Both the position numbers and the translations under genes were made by a program. DNA of 64,000 bases from JADKAV01 sp963704075 (GTDB lineage: Bacteria > Actinomycetota > Actinomycetes > S36-B12 > UBA10799): assembly GCA_963704075.1 (NCBI GenBank), contig CAVPGV010000004.1:248001-312000 (forward strand). Direction: 5' to 3'. This document shows positions 44,711-54,393 of this stretch, one piece after another (position 1 is the stretch's first letter; each line of letters opens with the position of its first letter). The notes under the pieces were generated by a model. The model was given only the letters and a program-made list of their open reading frames with translations. It ran no database searches and had not been told where the DNA came from.

Positions 44711-45655
44711 CTACGCCGGGGTCGCAAGTCCTATCCGCTCCCGGCCCCGCGTCCAGTGGTAGTCGTCGCGTGCGTTGAAGTACATCCGCGGCCCTACCGG
44801 CGTGTCCCTCACGTCGAGCGCGTAGACATGGGTGGCCATCCAGCCGGAGCCGGTCGGGGCGATCGCTGGGGCGTCGGACAACACCTGCCACCGCAAGCCG
44901 TCGGTCGACCCCAGCACCCAGATCTCCGAACCGGAGTGTTCGCCGTTCCAGGTGATCGCGTTCTGGAACCCCACCCAACCGTCGGTGACCCGCAGCACCT
45001 TGATCGCACCGGCCGACAGACTCGCCGGACCATCCCCGGGACCCAGCAACGGTTCAGGAAGCGTCCGGAACGGACCATCGACGCCGGCCGACTCGGCGAC
45101 CCCGATGTACGTCGGCTCGGAGAACCCGCAGTCGGGCAGCGCGGTCAGGCCAGCCGAGTAGTACAGGCGCCAGCGGCCGTCGGGCAATTCCACCAGGCAG
45201 GGGTTGGACACCGACCGACTGCGTCCGTTCAGGTGCCACGCCAGGCTCGGGTTCAACAGCGTGACCGGCGCGTGCCAATGAACGAGGTCGTCACTGCCAC
45301 GGGACTCGATTCGGGAACGCCACGGCAGACCCAGGGGCAGGAACAGTCGTGTCTTCTCGTAGAACAGGCGGTAGCGCGCCGACTGGTGCGTGTCCACGAT
45401 GTACCCGCGCAGAGCGTTGCGCGCCACGGTGCCCGAACGGCGCCACCGGAGACCGTCGTCGCTGCGCAAAGCGTGCAGACCGATCAACGAGTGCGCCCAC
45501 ATCCGCCAATCACGTTCAGGTGTGCTCCCCGGCCCCAGAAAGGTCGGGTCGGCGATGATCGGCGACGGGAACGGCGGACCGACCAGCGGCTCCGGAACCA
45601 CGGTCCAGGTCAAGGACGCCACCTGCTCGGCCGTCATCTGCGACAGCAGCATCAC
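44711..45655 (-). CDS. Five-bladed beta-propeller glycosidase-like protein (GH43/GH32 clan type)
   Basis: 314 residues, no signal peptide. Several blades show the clan pattern: PSPIIADPTFLGPG near the N-terminus, SDDGLRWRRSGTV, SNPCLVELPDGRWRLYYSAG, GPFRTLPEPLLGPGDG and STDGLRWQVL. The ADPTF Asp and later Glu/Asp residues could be catalytic, but activity cannot be confirmed. It overlaps the LRV protein gene upstream by 4 nt. Confidence 0.6.
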   Translation of the reverse strand: MMLLSQMTAEQVASLTWTVVPEPLVGPPFPSPIIADPTFLGPGSTPERDWRMWAHSLIGLHALRSDDGLRWRRSGTVARNALRGYIVDTHQSARYRLFYEKTRLFLPLGLPWRSRIESRGSDDLVHWHAPVTLLNPSLAWHLNGRSRSVSNPCLVELPDGRWRLYYSAGLTALPDCGFSEPTYIGVAESAGVDGPFRTLPEPLLGPGDGPASLSAGAIKVLRVTDGWVGFQNAITWNGEHSGSEIWVLGSTDGLRWQVLSDAPAIAPTGSGWMATHVYALDVRDTPVGPRMYFNARDDYHWTRGRERIGLATPA

Positions 45656-46110
45656 TTGACCTTCTTCGGACTCCGATGATTGTCGTCGGCGGCACGCCGG
45701 ACCGCCCGGCTCTCATCGGCGGCCAACTTGCGGATCACGCCACTGGGGGCACTGCGGTTCTCCGCGACACGCTGTCGTACCACCGCTGACTTGTCCTTGG
45801 CCAGCCTGCGCAGTGCGGCACCGGATGCCTTCGGATTGAGCGCGACGGCCGTCCGCACCGACTTGTTGTCGTCCTGCGCCAGCAGCTCCAGAACCTTGGA
45901 CGAGGCGTGGTGGTTCAAGGCGACTTCGGTGCGCACCTCCCAGCGCTTGTCCTCCGCCAGGCTCATCAGTGCCTTGGCCGGGGTCCTGGGATTGCTGGCC
46001 ACGTCGGCTCGCACCGACCAACTCTTGTGATGGGCAAGTTTGGACAGGGTCTTGCCCGGAGTCTGGGGGTCGCGGGCCAACGACGCACTGCTCCGCGCCG
46101 CCTCAGCCAC
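45652..46110 (-). CDS. Leucine-rich-repeat-variant (LRV) protein
   Basis: 152 residues made almost wholly of about five 24-26-residue helical repeats of the form NPRTPAKALMSLAEDKRWEV followed by RTEVAL. This matches the LRV/HEAT-like solenoid family, usually a protein-binding scaffold. GTG start at 46110. Coupled to the beta-propeller gene by an overlap. Confidence 0.8.
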   Translation of the reverse strand: MAEAARSSASLARDPQTPGKTLSKLAHHKSWSVRADVASNPRTPAKALMSLAEDKRWEVRTEVALNHHASSKVLELLAQDDNKSVRTAVALNPKASGAALRRLAKDKSAVVRQRVAENRSAPSGVIRKLAADESRAVRRAADDNHRSPKKVK

Positions 46111-46250
46111 GGATCATGCTCCCGATCATCGCCCGCATAGCGAACAATCTACGCGAACCGGAAGCACAATCCATCGGATTGACCCGCCGTCCACCGTCGC
46201 AACCCCCGATCCGCGTTGAATCAGGACGGGCTTGAACCGTCCGGCATCCC

Positions 46251-46256
46251 TACGCT
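46251..46256 (+). promoter_or_regulatory. -10-like TACGCT, leaderless start of membrane protein gene
   Basis: TACGCT ends 6 nt before ATG 46263 and abuts the alternative GTG 46257, which favours the ATG as start. Confidence 0.42.
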
Positions 46257-46262
46257 GTGCAC

Positions 46263-47018
46263 ATGGTCGACTGGTACTCCCGCGAGGTCCTCGAGCCGGG
46301 ACGCCAGCCGATGCTGTTCGCGCTGTTGGCGTTCCTGGTCACGTTCTTGGTCACCCGCATGATCACGCGCATGATCCGCGCGGGCAGAGGCCCGTTCCGC
46401 AACGTGTCCACCGGCGATGTCCACATCCATCACGTGGTCCCCGGACTGATCGTGCTACTCCTGGGCGGCGTCCTGGCCCTGGGTTCCACCGAGAGGGGGC
46501 TCTGGCGGCAGGTCGCGGGCCTGATGTTCGGGGTGGGCGCCGCCCTGGTCCTCGACGAATTCGCGATGGTCCTGCACCTCGACGACGTCTACTGGAGCAG
46601 TGAGGGCCGCCTGTCCGCCGATGCGGTCACCCTGGCGGCTGTCGTCCTGTTCTGCGCGCTGCTGATCATCGCGCCCAACAAACCCCCCGCCGACGAGGTG
46701 ACGAGTTTCTGGCTCAGCGTCACCTCTTCGGTCTTGTTCGTCCTGTTCTGGCTGCTGCCGATCTCGGTCACGATCCTCAAGGGCAAACTCTGGATGGCCG
46801 CATTGGCCATGCTGTTCGCGCCGATCGGCTGGTTCGCGGCCGTCCGGGTCGCGCGGCCCGGATCCCCATGGGCACACTTCCGGTACCGGCAGGCCCCGGC
46901 GAAGCAGGAGAAGGCCCAACGCCGCGCGGAGAAATGGATCCGTCGACAGGAGCCGATCAGGAACTGGATTTCCCATCACCTCTTCGGTCTACCTGCGGAC
47001 ACCGGCGGCCGTCAGTGA
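46263..47018 (+). CDS. Six-TM integral membrane protein with HIHH motif
   Basis: 251 residues from ATG 46263. About six transmembrane helices (MLFALLAFLVTFLVTRMI, VVPGLIVLLLGGVLALG and others), a conserved-looking STGDVHIHHVVPG whose three His could bind metal, and a basic C-terminal tail (QRRAEKWIRRQEP). Seen in actinobacteria but the function is unknown. 15 bp upstream of plsC. Confidence 0.65.
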   Translation: MVDWYSREVLEPGRQPMLFALLAFLVTFLVTRMITRMIRAGRGPFRNVSTGDVHIHHVVPGLIVLLLGGVLALGSTERGLWRQVAGLMFGVGAALVLDEFAMVLHLDDVYWSSEGRLSADAVTLAAVVLFCALLIIAPNKPPADEVTSFWLSVTSSVLFVLFWLLPISVTILKGKLWMAALAMLFAPIGWFAAVRVARPGSPWAHFRYRQAPAKQEKAQRRAEKWIRRQEPIRNWISHHLFGLPADTGGRQ

Positions 47019-47020
47019 AC

Positions 47021-47026
47021 TACGGT
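47021..47026 (+). promoter_or_regulatory. -10-like TACGGT, leaderless start of plsC
   Basis: TACGGT ends 7 nt before GTG 47034, so plsC may have its own start as well as readthrough from the gene upstream. Confidence 0.4.
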
Positions 47027-47033
47027 TACCTGT

Positions 47034-47780
47034 GTGCTGGACATCACATACCCGCCCATCATCGCCACGGCATACACGTTCTTCCGCGCGTTCAACATCC
47101 ACTTCTCCCTGACCGGGGGCGAGCACGTGCCGCGCACCGGCGGCGCGGTCCTGGCAAGTAACCACGTCTCCTATCTCGACTTCATCTTCTGCGGATACGC
47201 GGCTCGGCCGTCGAAACGGTTGGTGCGCTTCATGGCCAAGAAGGCGACCTTCGACCACAAGGTCTCCGGGCCCCTGATGCGATCCATGCACCACATCCCG
47301 GTGGACCGCTCGGCCGGCGCCGGGTCGCTGGACCACGCGGTGGAATGGCTGCGCAACGGCGAGGTCGTCGGCGTGTTCCCGGAGGCGACCATCAGCCAGT
47401 CCTTCGAGGTCAAGGACTTCAAGACCGGTGCGGTACGCATGGCTGCCGAGGCCACCGTGCCCGTGGTCCCGATGATCACGTTCGGGGGTCAGCGACTGTG
47501 GACCAAGGGACGCAAGCGGGAGATGACCCGCGGCACCCTGGTCGCGCTGCGCGTGGGCGAGCCGTTCATGGTGACCCCGGAGGACGACCCGATCGAGGCG
47601 ACCGCCCACCTGCGTTCGGTGATGCAGGGTCTGTGGGACGAGACACTTGAGGCGTACGAACCCAAACCGGAGGCGGGCGCCTGGTGGTGGCCGGCCAGAC
47701 TTGGCGGGGGCGCCCCGACACTGGACGAGATGCGGCTTCGCGAAACGCAGGAGAAGTCGCGCCGCGAGGGCAACGACTAG
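47034..47780 (+). CDS. plsC: PlsC-type 1-acyl-glycerol-3-phosphate acyltransferase
   Basis: 248 residues. The acyltransferase motif I ASNHVSYLDF (HX4D) and motif III VVGVFPEATIS, where FPEG is FPEA, are present, with HHIPVDRS as motif II. It acylates lysophosphatidic acid or a related acceptor at the membrane. Overlaps the DUF2089 gene 3' end by 4 nt on the opposite strand. Confidence 0.87.
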   Translation: MLDITYPPIIATAYTFFRAFNIHFSLTGGEHVPRTGGAVLASNHVSYLDFIFCGYAARPSKRLVRFMAKKATFDHKVSGPLMRSMHHIPVDRSAGAGSLDHAVEWLRNGEVVGVFPEATISQSFEVKDFKTGAVRMAAEATVPVVPMITFGGQRLWTKGRKREMTRGTLVALRVGEPFMVTPEDDPIEATAHLRSVMQGLWDETLEAYEPKPEAGAWWWPARLGGGAPTLDEMRLRETQEKSRREGND

Positions 47781-48145
47781 CGGCGCTCGTGCTCCAGCAG
47801 GGCTTGTGCCTCGTCGACGCTGATCCGGCCGGCCGCGAGGTCGCGCATCACCTCGTCGGGTTTGACGACCGGCTCATCGAACCCCAAGCGACTCAGCAGG
47901 TCGTTGAACCGCTGGCGCGCCGTCGGGTAGGACACCGCGAGGTGGGCTTGCACGTCGCGCAGGTTGCCCCGTGAGCGCAGGAACACCTCCAACAGTTGCT
48001 GGTCCGCAGCGCTGAGTTCACAGAACCGGCATTGCGCGAACGTCCCCGAGATCTCCGTGTGGCAGGAGGGACAACTCAAACGCGTGGTGATCAACTGTTC
48101 CTGGCACACCGGGCAGGCCGACGGTGGCGCGTGCATGTCGCTCAT
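47777..48145 (-). CDS. DUF2089 zinc-ribbon/HTH protein
   Basis: 122 residues from ATG 48145. A zinc ribbon (CPVCQEQL, CPSCHTEI, then CRFCELS) is followed by a helix-turn-helix region (LEVFLRSRGNLRDVQAHLAV, SYPTARQRFNDLLSRLG) and a short C-terminal helix pair. The layout suggests a small DNA-binding regulator. Coupled to the DUF4097 gene (ATGA), as in other bacteria. Confidence 0.82.
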   Translation of the reverse strand: MSDMHAPPSACPVCQEQLITTRLSCPSCHTEISGTFAQCRFCELSAADQQLLEVFLRSRGNLRDVQAHLAVSYPTARQRFNDLLSRLGFDEPVVKPDEVMRDLAAGRISVDEAQALLEHERR

Positions 48146-48903
48146 GCCATCGTCACCTGGGCGGACCCCATCCGGGAACTCACGGTGAGCGCTCCGGTGC
48201 CAGCCCCCACCGTCACCGGCACTGTGGTCGCGTCCTGCGGTGCCTTCAGAATGCCGTGATGGGACTTGACGATGGCCTGCCCCAGCGAGGTGTCCGCCGT
48301 CACGACCACGTCGGAGTCCGGGCGGACCGTGACGCTGACCGAGCCCATGTCGGCGCGGACCCGCGACTGCCCGCGGAACGTCCAATCGACCCGACCGCTG
48401 CCGCTGGCCACGTCGAACAGCAGAGGCCCTTCACCGGAGAGCTGCGCAGACCCGGCTTCCACCCCCACCGACGCGCCCGCTCGGGTTCCGGACATTTCCA
48501 GGGGTCCACCCACGAGCAGCACCTGGATGGGTAGATCCGGGTTGACCCGGATGTCCAACGTCGCACCTACCCGGTTGACCATCTGTCCGACCCACGTCAT
48601 GAACGCCGACCGGGGTGGTTCGACGGCGTAGTCGCCGGCGGTCGTGTTCGTGTCGATGAGCAGCGCGTCGCCCTCGCGTCGCATCGTGTGGGGGCCATGG
48701 GCGACGGCCTCGGAGACGTTCGGATCGCCGTGGATGTTCAGGCGCACCGCCCCGGCCTTGATCACGATGCGGGCCACCGGCTCTTCGCCCACCGCGACGG
48801 CGGCGCCGTCCCCCTGCAACTTCTCGATTTGTTCCGCGGCCTGCTCCGCAGGCACCTTTCCTGACGCCACATCTTCCAGAAGTGATCTCAGTTTCTCGTC
48901 CAT
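48142..48903 (-). CDS. DUF4097/YvlB-like beta-helix protein with SHOCT-like N-terminus
   Basis: 253 residues. The N-terminal 35 (EKLRSLLEDVASGKVPAEQA) look like a SHOCT-type helical hairpin; the rest is a repetitive beta structure (GSGRVDWTFRGQ, DMGSVSVTVRPDSDVVVTA, SLGQAIVKSHHG, SSRMGSAQVTM) typical of DUF4097 adhesin-like proteins. Cytoplasmic by absence of a signal. Role unknown; relatives respond to envelope stress. Transcribed from a leaderless promoter. Confidence 0.8.
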   Translation of the reverse strand: MDEKLRSLLEDVASGKVPAEQAAEQIEKLQGDGAAVAVGEEPVARIVIKAGAVRLNIHGDPNVSEAVAHGPHTMRREGDALLIDTNTTAGDYAVEPPRSAFMTWVGQMVNRVGATLDIRVNPDLPIQVLLVGGPLEMSGTRAGASVGVEAGSAQLSGEGPLLFDVASGSGRVDWTFRGQSRVRADMGSVSVTVRPDSDVVVTADTSLGQAIVKSHHGILKAPQDATTVPVTVGAGTGALTVSSRMGSAQVTMA

Positions 48904-48910
48904 ACCTCAA

Positions 48911-48940
48911 AGTATAAACCGATCTTACCGTTCTGGTAAG
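48911..48940 (-). promoter_or_regulatory. Promoter and palindromic operator of the DUF4097-DUF2089 operon
   Basis: Minus-strand -10 TATACT (48911-48916) ends 7 nt before ATG 48903. The -35 region TTACCA (48934-48939) lies inside a perfect palindrome, CTTACC-N5-GGTAAG (48924-48940), positioned to block polymerase if bound. DUF2089, encoded in the operon, is a candidate ligand. Confidence 0.6.
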
Positions 48941-48946
48941 TCCGGG

Positions 48947-49297
48947 TCAGCCCACGCCCAGTTCGTGGAGGCGGTCGTCGTCGATGCCGAAGTGGTGCCC
49001 GACTTCGTGCACCACGGTGATGTACACCTCGCGGACCACGTCGGCCTGCGTGGAGCACATCTGCAGGATCGGAATCCGGAAGATGCGGATACGGTCCGGC
49101 ATCGCGGCCACATACCAGGCGCCTCTGGCCGTCAGCGGGATCCCCTCGTACAGCCCGAGCACGCCAGGATGGTCCTCGGGCGCGTGGTCCTCGATCACGA
49201 TGGCCACGTTGTCCATGTGGGCGGCGAGGTCGGCGGGGATGACGTCGATGGCTGCGGCCACCAACTGCTCGAACCGCTCGGGGCTGACGTCTATCAC
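48947..49297 (-). CDS. Minimal zincin-type metallopeptidase
   Basis: 116 residues from GTG 49297 with a GGAGCA ribosome binding site. VVHEVGHHFGIDDDRLHELG holds the HExxH zinc site with a third ligand after GxxD, matching the small actinobacterial zincin_1 metallopeptidases. No signal peptide. Substrate unknown. Confidence 0.82.
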   Translation of the reverse strand: MIDVSPERFEQLVAAAIDVIPADLAAHMDNVAIVIEDHAPEDHPGVLGLYEGIPLTARGAWYVAAMPDRIRIFRIPILQMCSTQADVVREVYITVVHEVGHHFGIDDDRLHELGVG

Positions 49298-49319
49298 TGC
49301 TCCATGATCCCACCGTTTG

Positions 49320-49677
49320 TCAGGTCCCGCCGCCCTCGATCCGCGCAACGACCTGCGACAACTCCCGCCGGGAGGGTCGCCACCGGCGTTCCTCCAGTCC
49401 CACTCGGCGACCGTCGACCTGGACCTCTTCGGCAGCCAGCAGGGCACTTGCCCGTGTGGCGGACTGGTTCAGCCAGCGTTCCCGCCGCTTGCACCACCCG
49501 CCACCACGGCACCTGGTCACCGTGCTCGGACAGCGCCCGGGCCACACGGCGAGGACCGCACGGATATCCGGCCTCCGACGCGATCTCGGCCACGTCCGCG
49601 TAACTGACCAGACGGCCGACCGGGATGGCCGCGACCACCGCGAGGATCGCCTCATCGAGCAGGTCCGGCAGCCTCAC
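49320..49677 (-). CDS. Alkyltransferase-like protein, MGMT fold without the active Cys (one frameshift)
   Basis: About 118 residues after correcting an extra base near 49455. VAAIPVGRLVSYADVAEIAS and PRRVARALSEHGDQVPWWRV match the C-terminal domain of O6-alkylguanine-DNA alkyltransferase, but the acceptor motif PCHRV reads PWWRV, as in alkyltransferase-like (ATL) proteins. ATLs bind O6-alkylguanine and flag it to nucleotide excision repair. GTG 49677 overlaps the sbcC stop (GTGTGA), so it is in the sbcD-sbcC transcript. Confidence 0.8.
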
Positions 49678-52608
49678 ACGTGAACCTCCAGCGTGCTGAC
49701 ACCGGGACGGACGGGATCGCGACGCACACTGATGCGGGGATCGATCCGGCTCTTGAGCAGGTCCACATGACTGATCAGGCCTATCACCCGGTCCTCTCCG
49801 ACCCGGACCTGTTCCAGCATGTCCATGACCTCCTCGAGCACCTCGAGATCCAGTGACCCGAAGCCCTCGTCGATGAACAACGTGCCGAGCTCAACGCCAC
49901 CGGATTCGGCACGCACGACGTCGGCCAGGCCCAGCGCGAGCGCCAAGGAGACGTAGAAGCGTTCGCCGCCGCTCAACGACCGCGTCGAGCGCTTCGAATC
50001 CGAGCGGCCGTCGTAGATCCGGAGATCCAGGCCGGCCTGGGTACGGGCGTCCAGGCCCTGGCCTTCCACCGCCAACTGGTACCTACCTTCCGAGATGGCA
50101 TCCAAGCGGTCGTTGGCCGCTCTCACGACGTCCTCGAAACGGCGCATCAGCACGAAGGAGGACAGTTTCACCCGGTGTATCACCTCATGGCGCTGTGCGG
50201 TGGCAAGGTCCGCCATCCGGATCACCGGTTCCGTGTCGGCCCGCACCTGCGATGCGTGCTCGAGCCTGAGCTGCAGTTGCTCCCGGCGGGGCCTGGCGCG
50301 CGCGAGCCGGTCCTGCAGTGCACTGGCCAGCGCCGCCGCCTGCCGAGCATGCGCGGTGGCCGCCGCGCACCGTTCGCCGATCGTCTCAAGATCCAGCGTG
50401 TTGTCGATATCCACGTCAGCCAGATCCCGCAGCGTCCGCTCGACGTCGGTGAGGTCGTCGTCCCAGGCCTTGACGTCCTTGTCCAGCTCCTCGACCCGGC
50501 TCGGGTCCAGCAGGCCGGCCTGCGCCGCATCCACGTCGGGAAACCCCGCCCGTTCGAGAGTGTCGTCCAGCACCTCGACGCTGCGACGCAGCTCCTCACG
50601 ACGACGATCTTCGAGCCGCAGCGCGTCCAGCGCCACTCGATGCGCGTCCCTCACGGATTCCAGGTGGGCCACCCGCACCGCCACGGAGGGATGATCCGAC
50701 CGCCCCTGCTCGACAATCTGTTCACTGGATGCCAGTGCTTCCGCTGCTGCCTGCACCAGGGCCGCGCAGCGCTGCTCTGACAGCCGCGCCTCGGTCACTG
50801 CTTCAGTGGCGTCGGGCCGCTGACCGACCAGCACCTGCAGGTCAGCCGCCACCTGCTGACGGCGCCGTTGCTGGCTCTGAGTGTCCGCAAGCGCCGACTG
50901 CGCGTCGGCCAGTTGCCCGGGCACCTGATCCGCGTCGGGACCGGCCTCCGAGGCAAGTCGTTCCAGCAGACCGCTGAGCCTGGTGGCCTCTCCGTGCAGA
51001 CGCATGGCCTGCGCCTGCCGCTCCTGCGCACGTTCCTGTAAGGCCGCCAGGTCTTCGACGGCTGCCCCATCGTCCGGGCGGGCCGGCGCGGGATGACTCA
51101 CCGAGCCGCACACCGCACAGGGCTGACCGTCCACGAGTCCGGCCGCCAGTTGCACCGCGTGATCGCGCAGGCGCGCCTGCGACGCCGCACGCACGGCCGC
51201 ATCGGCGGCCTGCCACGACTCCTGGGCCTCGGCGGCCCGCTTCACTGCCGCAGCGTGCTGACGCTCGACGTCGCACCACTGCGCCCACGCATCGTGCCGA
51301 CGCTGCAACACCTCGACCCGGGTGGACAGATCCACCACCTGCTCGGAGACATCGGGAAGCCCTTCCACCTCGTGCATGCCGCGGGTGATGCTGGTCTCGA
51401 GATCGACCACGGCGTCCTGCGCCCAGCGCAGCGTCACCTGGGCCTGCTGCACCTGCACGTGGGCCTGCTCGAGATCGGTCCGCAGCGCCGGCAGCGCGGC
51501 TTCCGTCTGCAACGACGCGCCGAGACCGCCGAGTACCCCGACCAGCGCGTCCAGGCGTTCGGGGTCGGGGGTGGGAGCCTCACCCAGGTCCTGGAGGCGC
51601 GCTGTGGAGTCCTGCAGACCCGACCGTGCCGCAGCCGCCTCGACGACTGCCGTGCGCCAGGCCCCGATCGCCGGAACCAGCGGGATCGCGCGCCGGTGCG
51701 CCTCGAGGGCCGCCCGCCACGACTGGATCTGACTGCGAACGGCCTCCAACTCGGCTCGCCGCGCCAGGGCACGGCGCTTGCGTGCCTTGATCGGCAGCCA
51801 TGTTCCTGGCAGCCCGCAGGTCTTCCTCCGCGGCGAACATCGCCACGCCGGCACGATCGGCGGTGGCCCTGACCCCGTCCACCTCGGCGGTCAGGTCCAA
51901 CAGGGCGGCGTCCACGGCGCGCAGTGGGTCCGCCTGGTCGAGTTCAACCTCCAGCACACCTTTGCACTGCTCGACCATGTCGGCCACCGCATCGTCAGCA
52001 TCCTCGCGGCGTTTTCGGGCGCGCCTGCGCATGGTCTGCAACTGCTCCTCGACGCGCTTGTAGAACTCGGTACCGAAGATCCTTTCCAGGATCTGAGCCC
52101 GCTCACCGGTCCCCGCATCCAGGAAGTTCGCGAACTCCCCCTGAGCCAGCACGACCGTGGACACGAACTGCTGCTTGTTCAGACCGATGATCTCCTGAAC
52201 GTGATCCGCCACGTCACTGGCCCGCGTGGCCAACTCCTGCGGCCCGTCCGGCGCCAGCCTCATCAGGGATGCCGTCGCGTTCACCGAGGTCGTGCCGTCA
52301 CCGCGCTTCTTGGCCCGTTCGTGCGCCGGACTGCGCCGTACCAGATACGTCGTCCCGGACACCTCGAATTCCAGTTCGACCCAGGGCGAATCCGAGCGCA
52401 TATGGGAGTCCAGCCTGCCGAGATCGGAGGCGGAACCGGCCACCGACCCGTACAGGGCGTAGACGATCGCATCCAGGATCGTCGACTTTCCAGATCCCGT
52501 GGGTCCCTCGATCAGGAAAAGACCGGCGCTGGTCAGCCCCTCGAAGTCGACCGACGCCTGCTGGGCGAACGAGCCCACCCCCTCCATGCACAGACGACGG
52601 ATCCTCAT
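49674..52608 (-). CDS. sbcC: SbcC (Rad50-like) exonuclease ATPase subunit (one frameshift)
   Basis: About 977 residues. N-terminal Walker A GPTGSGKSTILDAI, Q-loop VLAQGEFANFLDAG, two long coiled coils around the zinc hook CAVCGS (about residue 500), and a C-terminal ABC half with SLSGGERFYVSLALALGLAD and FIDEGFGSLD. With SbcD it opens hairpins and protein-blocked DNA ends. The frame slips near 51797 inside the first coiled coil; both parts are clearly one protein. Confidence 0.94.
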
Positions 52609-53766
52609 GCCGACTCCTGCGCGCGCACGTCCTGCACGGCGCGATCGAACGCCTGCGCTTCACCGACTTCGATCTCGCCGTTCGTGACGAACTTGACGAA
52701 GTCACCGGCCACCTCCGACGGTTTCTCCTCGACCGACCGCAGACCCGGCCGGGCGTCGACGCTGCCGCACGCCGGTTCGTGTCGCACCAGCAGGGCGTGG
52801 GGGAATCGCTGCTGAATCCTGGGCCACATCTGCGACGGCCTGCGATCGTCGGTGACGGTCACACTGACCCACGAGTCGAGATGCTCGGCGAATACCTCGG
52901 GGTCGAGCAGCTCGGCCATGAGCCCACGCAGGTTGGCCATCGCACGTGGCTGAACGATGCCCACCTCCTGGACATCAACGACCCCTTGCACCTCCCAGGT
53001 CCACGATGGTCACCGTCTTGTCCTGAGCCGCCTCGCTGAACGAGTAGCGCAAGGGTGAGCCGCTGTAGCGCAGGCGGGTGCGCTCATCCGGGGCACTGAT
53101 CTCCTGTGGCCGGTGCAAATGGCCGAGCGCAACGTAGTCGATACCGCAGAACAGCTCGGCCGGTACCGTGCCGAGCCCCCCGACGGAGATGTCCCGCTCG
53201 GAATCGGTCACCCCACCGCCCATGACCCAGGCGTGGGCGAGCACGACTGTGCGCGCATGCTCCGGATTTCGCGCCAGGTCGGCGTTCACGCGGTCCATCG
53301 CGGTCGCCATCACGGCGGCATGCGTACCCGGCACTTCCTCGTCTGGTGCGAGGACGTGGCGCGCGGTGTCGGGGTGCAGGTACGGGATGGGATATACGAG
53401 CACCGGCCCGTGTTCATCGCTGAAGCGCACGGGCTGTCCCACCTCCTCCAGGCGCGTGCGCAGGAAGAGCCGATCGGTGAACAGCCGCGATCCGTAGCCA
53501 AGACGGCGCAGGGAGTCGTGATTGCCCGCCGTCACGACCGTCGGGGCGATGACCAGCAGCCGGCTAAGGGTGTGTTCGAGCAGTTCCAGGGCCTCGGCCG
53601 ACGGCACCGCATGATCGAAGACGTCCCCGGAAACCACCACCAGGTCAACCTCGTGATCGGCGGCGATCGCCACGATCTGATCCATCGCGGACTCCTGCGC
53701 GGCCCGCAGGGAGGTCTTGTGCAAAGTCCTGCCCAGGTGCCAGTCGGACGTGTGAAGGATTCGCAT
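52605..53766 (-). CDS. sbcD: SbcD (Mre11-like) nuclease subunit (one frameshift)
   Basis: About 386 residues. Calcineurin-type phosphoesterase motifs: HTSDWHLGRTLHK, VVSGDVFDHAVPS, TAGNHDS, LAHAWVMGG and ALGHLHRPQ. The frame slips near 52995 (extra G); the other frame carries the C-terminal capping part to a TGA that overlaps the sbcC ATG. Forms the SbcCD complex. Confidence 0.94.
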
Positions 53767-53858
53767 CGTGCCCCCTCTGCTGGTGGTGTGACTCCATGGT
53801 GGAACGGGGGTACGACATTTTCCGTGAGGCTCGCACGCGGCGGGGACTGTCAGCGGCC

Positions 53859-54380
53859 TCAGGTGCGGCGAGCACCGCCCATCCGCTCGGCGACGAACCC
53901 CACCACGACCCCCACGAGGGCTCCCAGGATCAGGCCCCAGGTGTTGTCCACCAGGTCCTGGAACTGGCATCTCCGTCCGAGCACCTGCGCGTACCGCTGG
54001 ATCCCCTCCACGAGCAGTGGCACGCAGAACGCTAGCACCAGCACCCACACCCGGCGCACCGCCAGAAAACCGGCGAAGAACCCCAGCGGCACGAACAGCC
54101 AGGTGTTGAGGGCACGATCCGAGCGACTGACCAGGTCGCGGGGATCCAGCGGCGAGACCATGGATCGCAGGCAGGAACCCGCAATGCCATTCGTTGACGG
54201 GCTGAGCGTTGCCGCAGCGATGAGGCTCAGACTCAGGCCCAGAGCCACCACCGCCCATACCGGCAGATCGAGCCTGACCGCGACCCGCGAGGCCAACAGA
54301 ACGGTGAACAGAACCCCCGCACCCAGGACGATGGGGAACAACGGCACAGCGCTCAACCAGCCCCCGATACTCGCTCCCAC
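53859..54380 (-). CDS. VanZ-like membrane protein
   Basis: 173 residues from GTG 54380, four to five transmembrane helices. The VanZ signature is seen in NTWLFVPLGFFAG, PLLVEGIQRYAQVLGRR and FQDLVDNTWGLILGALVG. In teicoplanin resistance VanZ lowers drug binding, but most homologues have unknown roles. Starts 13 bp past the gatB stop. Confidence 0.83.
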   Translation of the reverse strand: MGASIGGWLSAVPLFPIVLGAGVLFTVLLASRVAVRLDLPVWAVVALGLSLSLIAAATLSPSTNGIAGSCLRSMVSPLDPRDLVSRSDRALNTWLFVPLGFFAGFLAVRRVWVLVLAFCVPLLVEGIQRYAQVLGRRCQFQDLVDNTWGLILGALVGVVVGFVAERMGGARRT

Positions 54381-54393
54381 CTCGATGCAGCGC

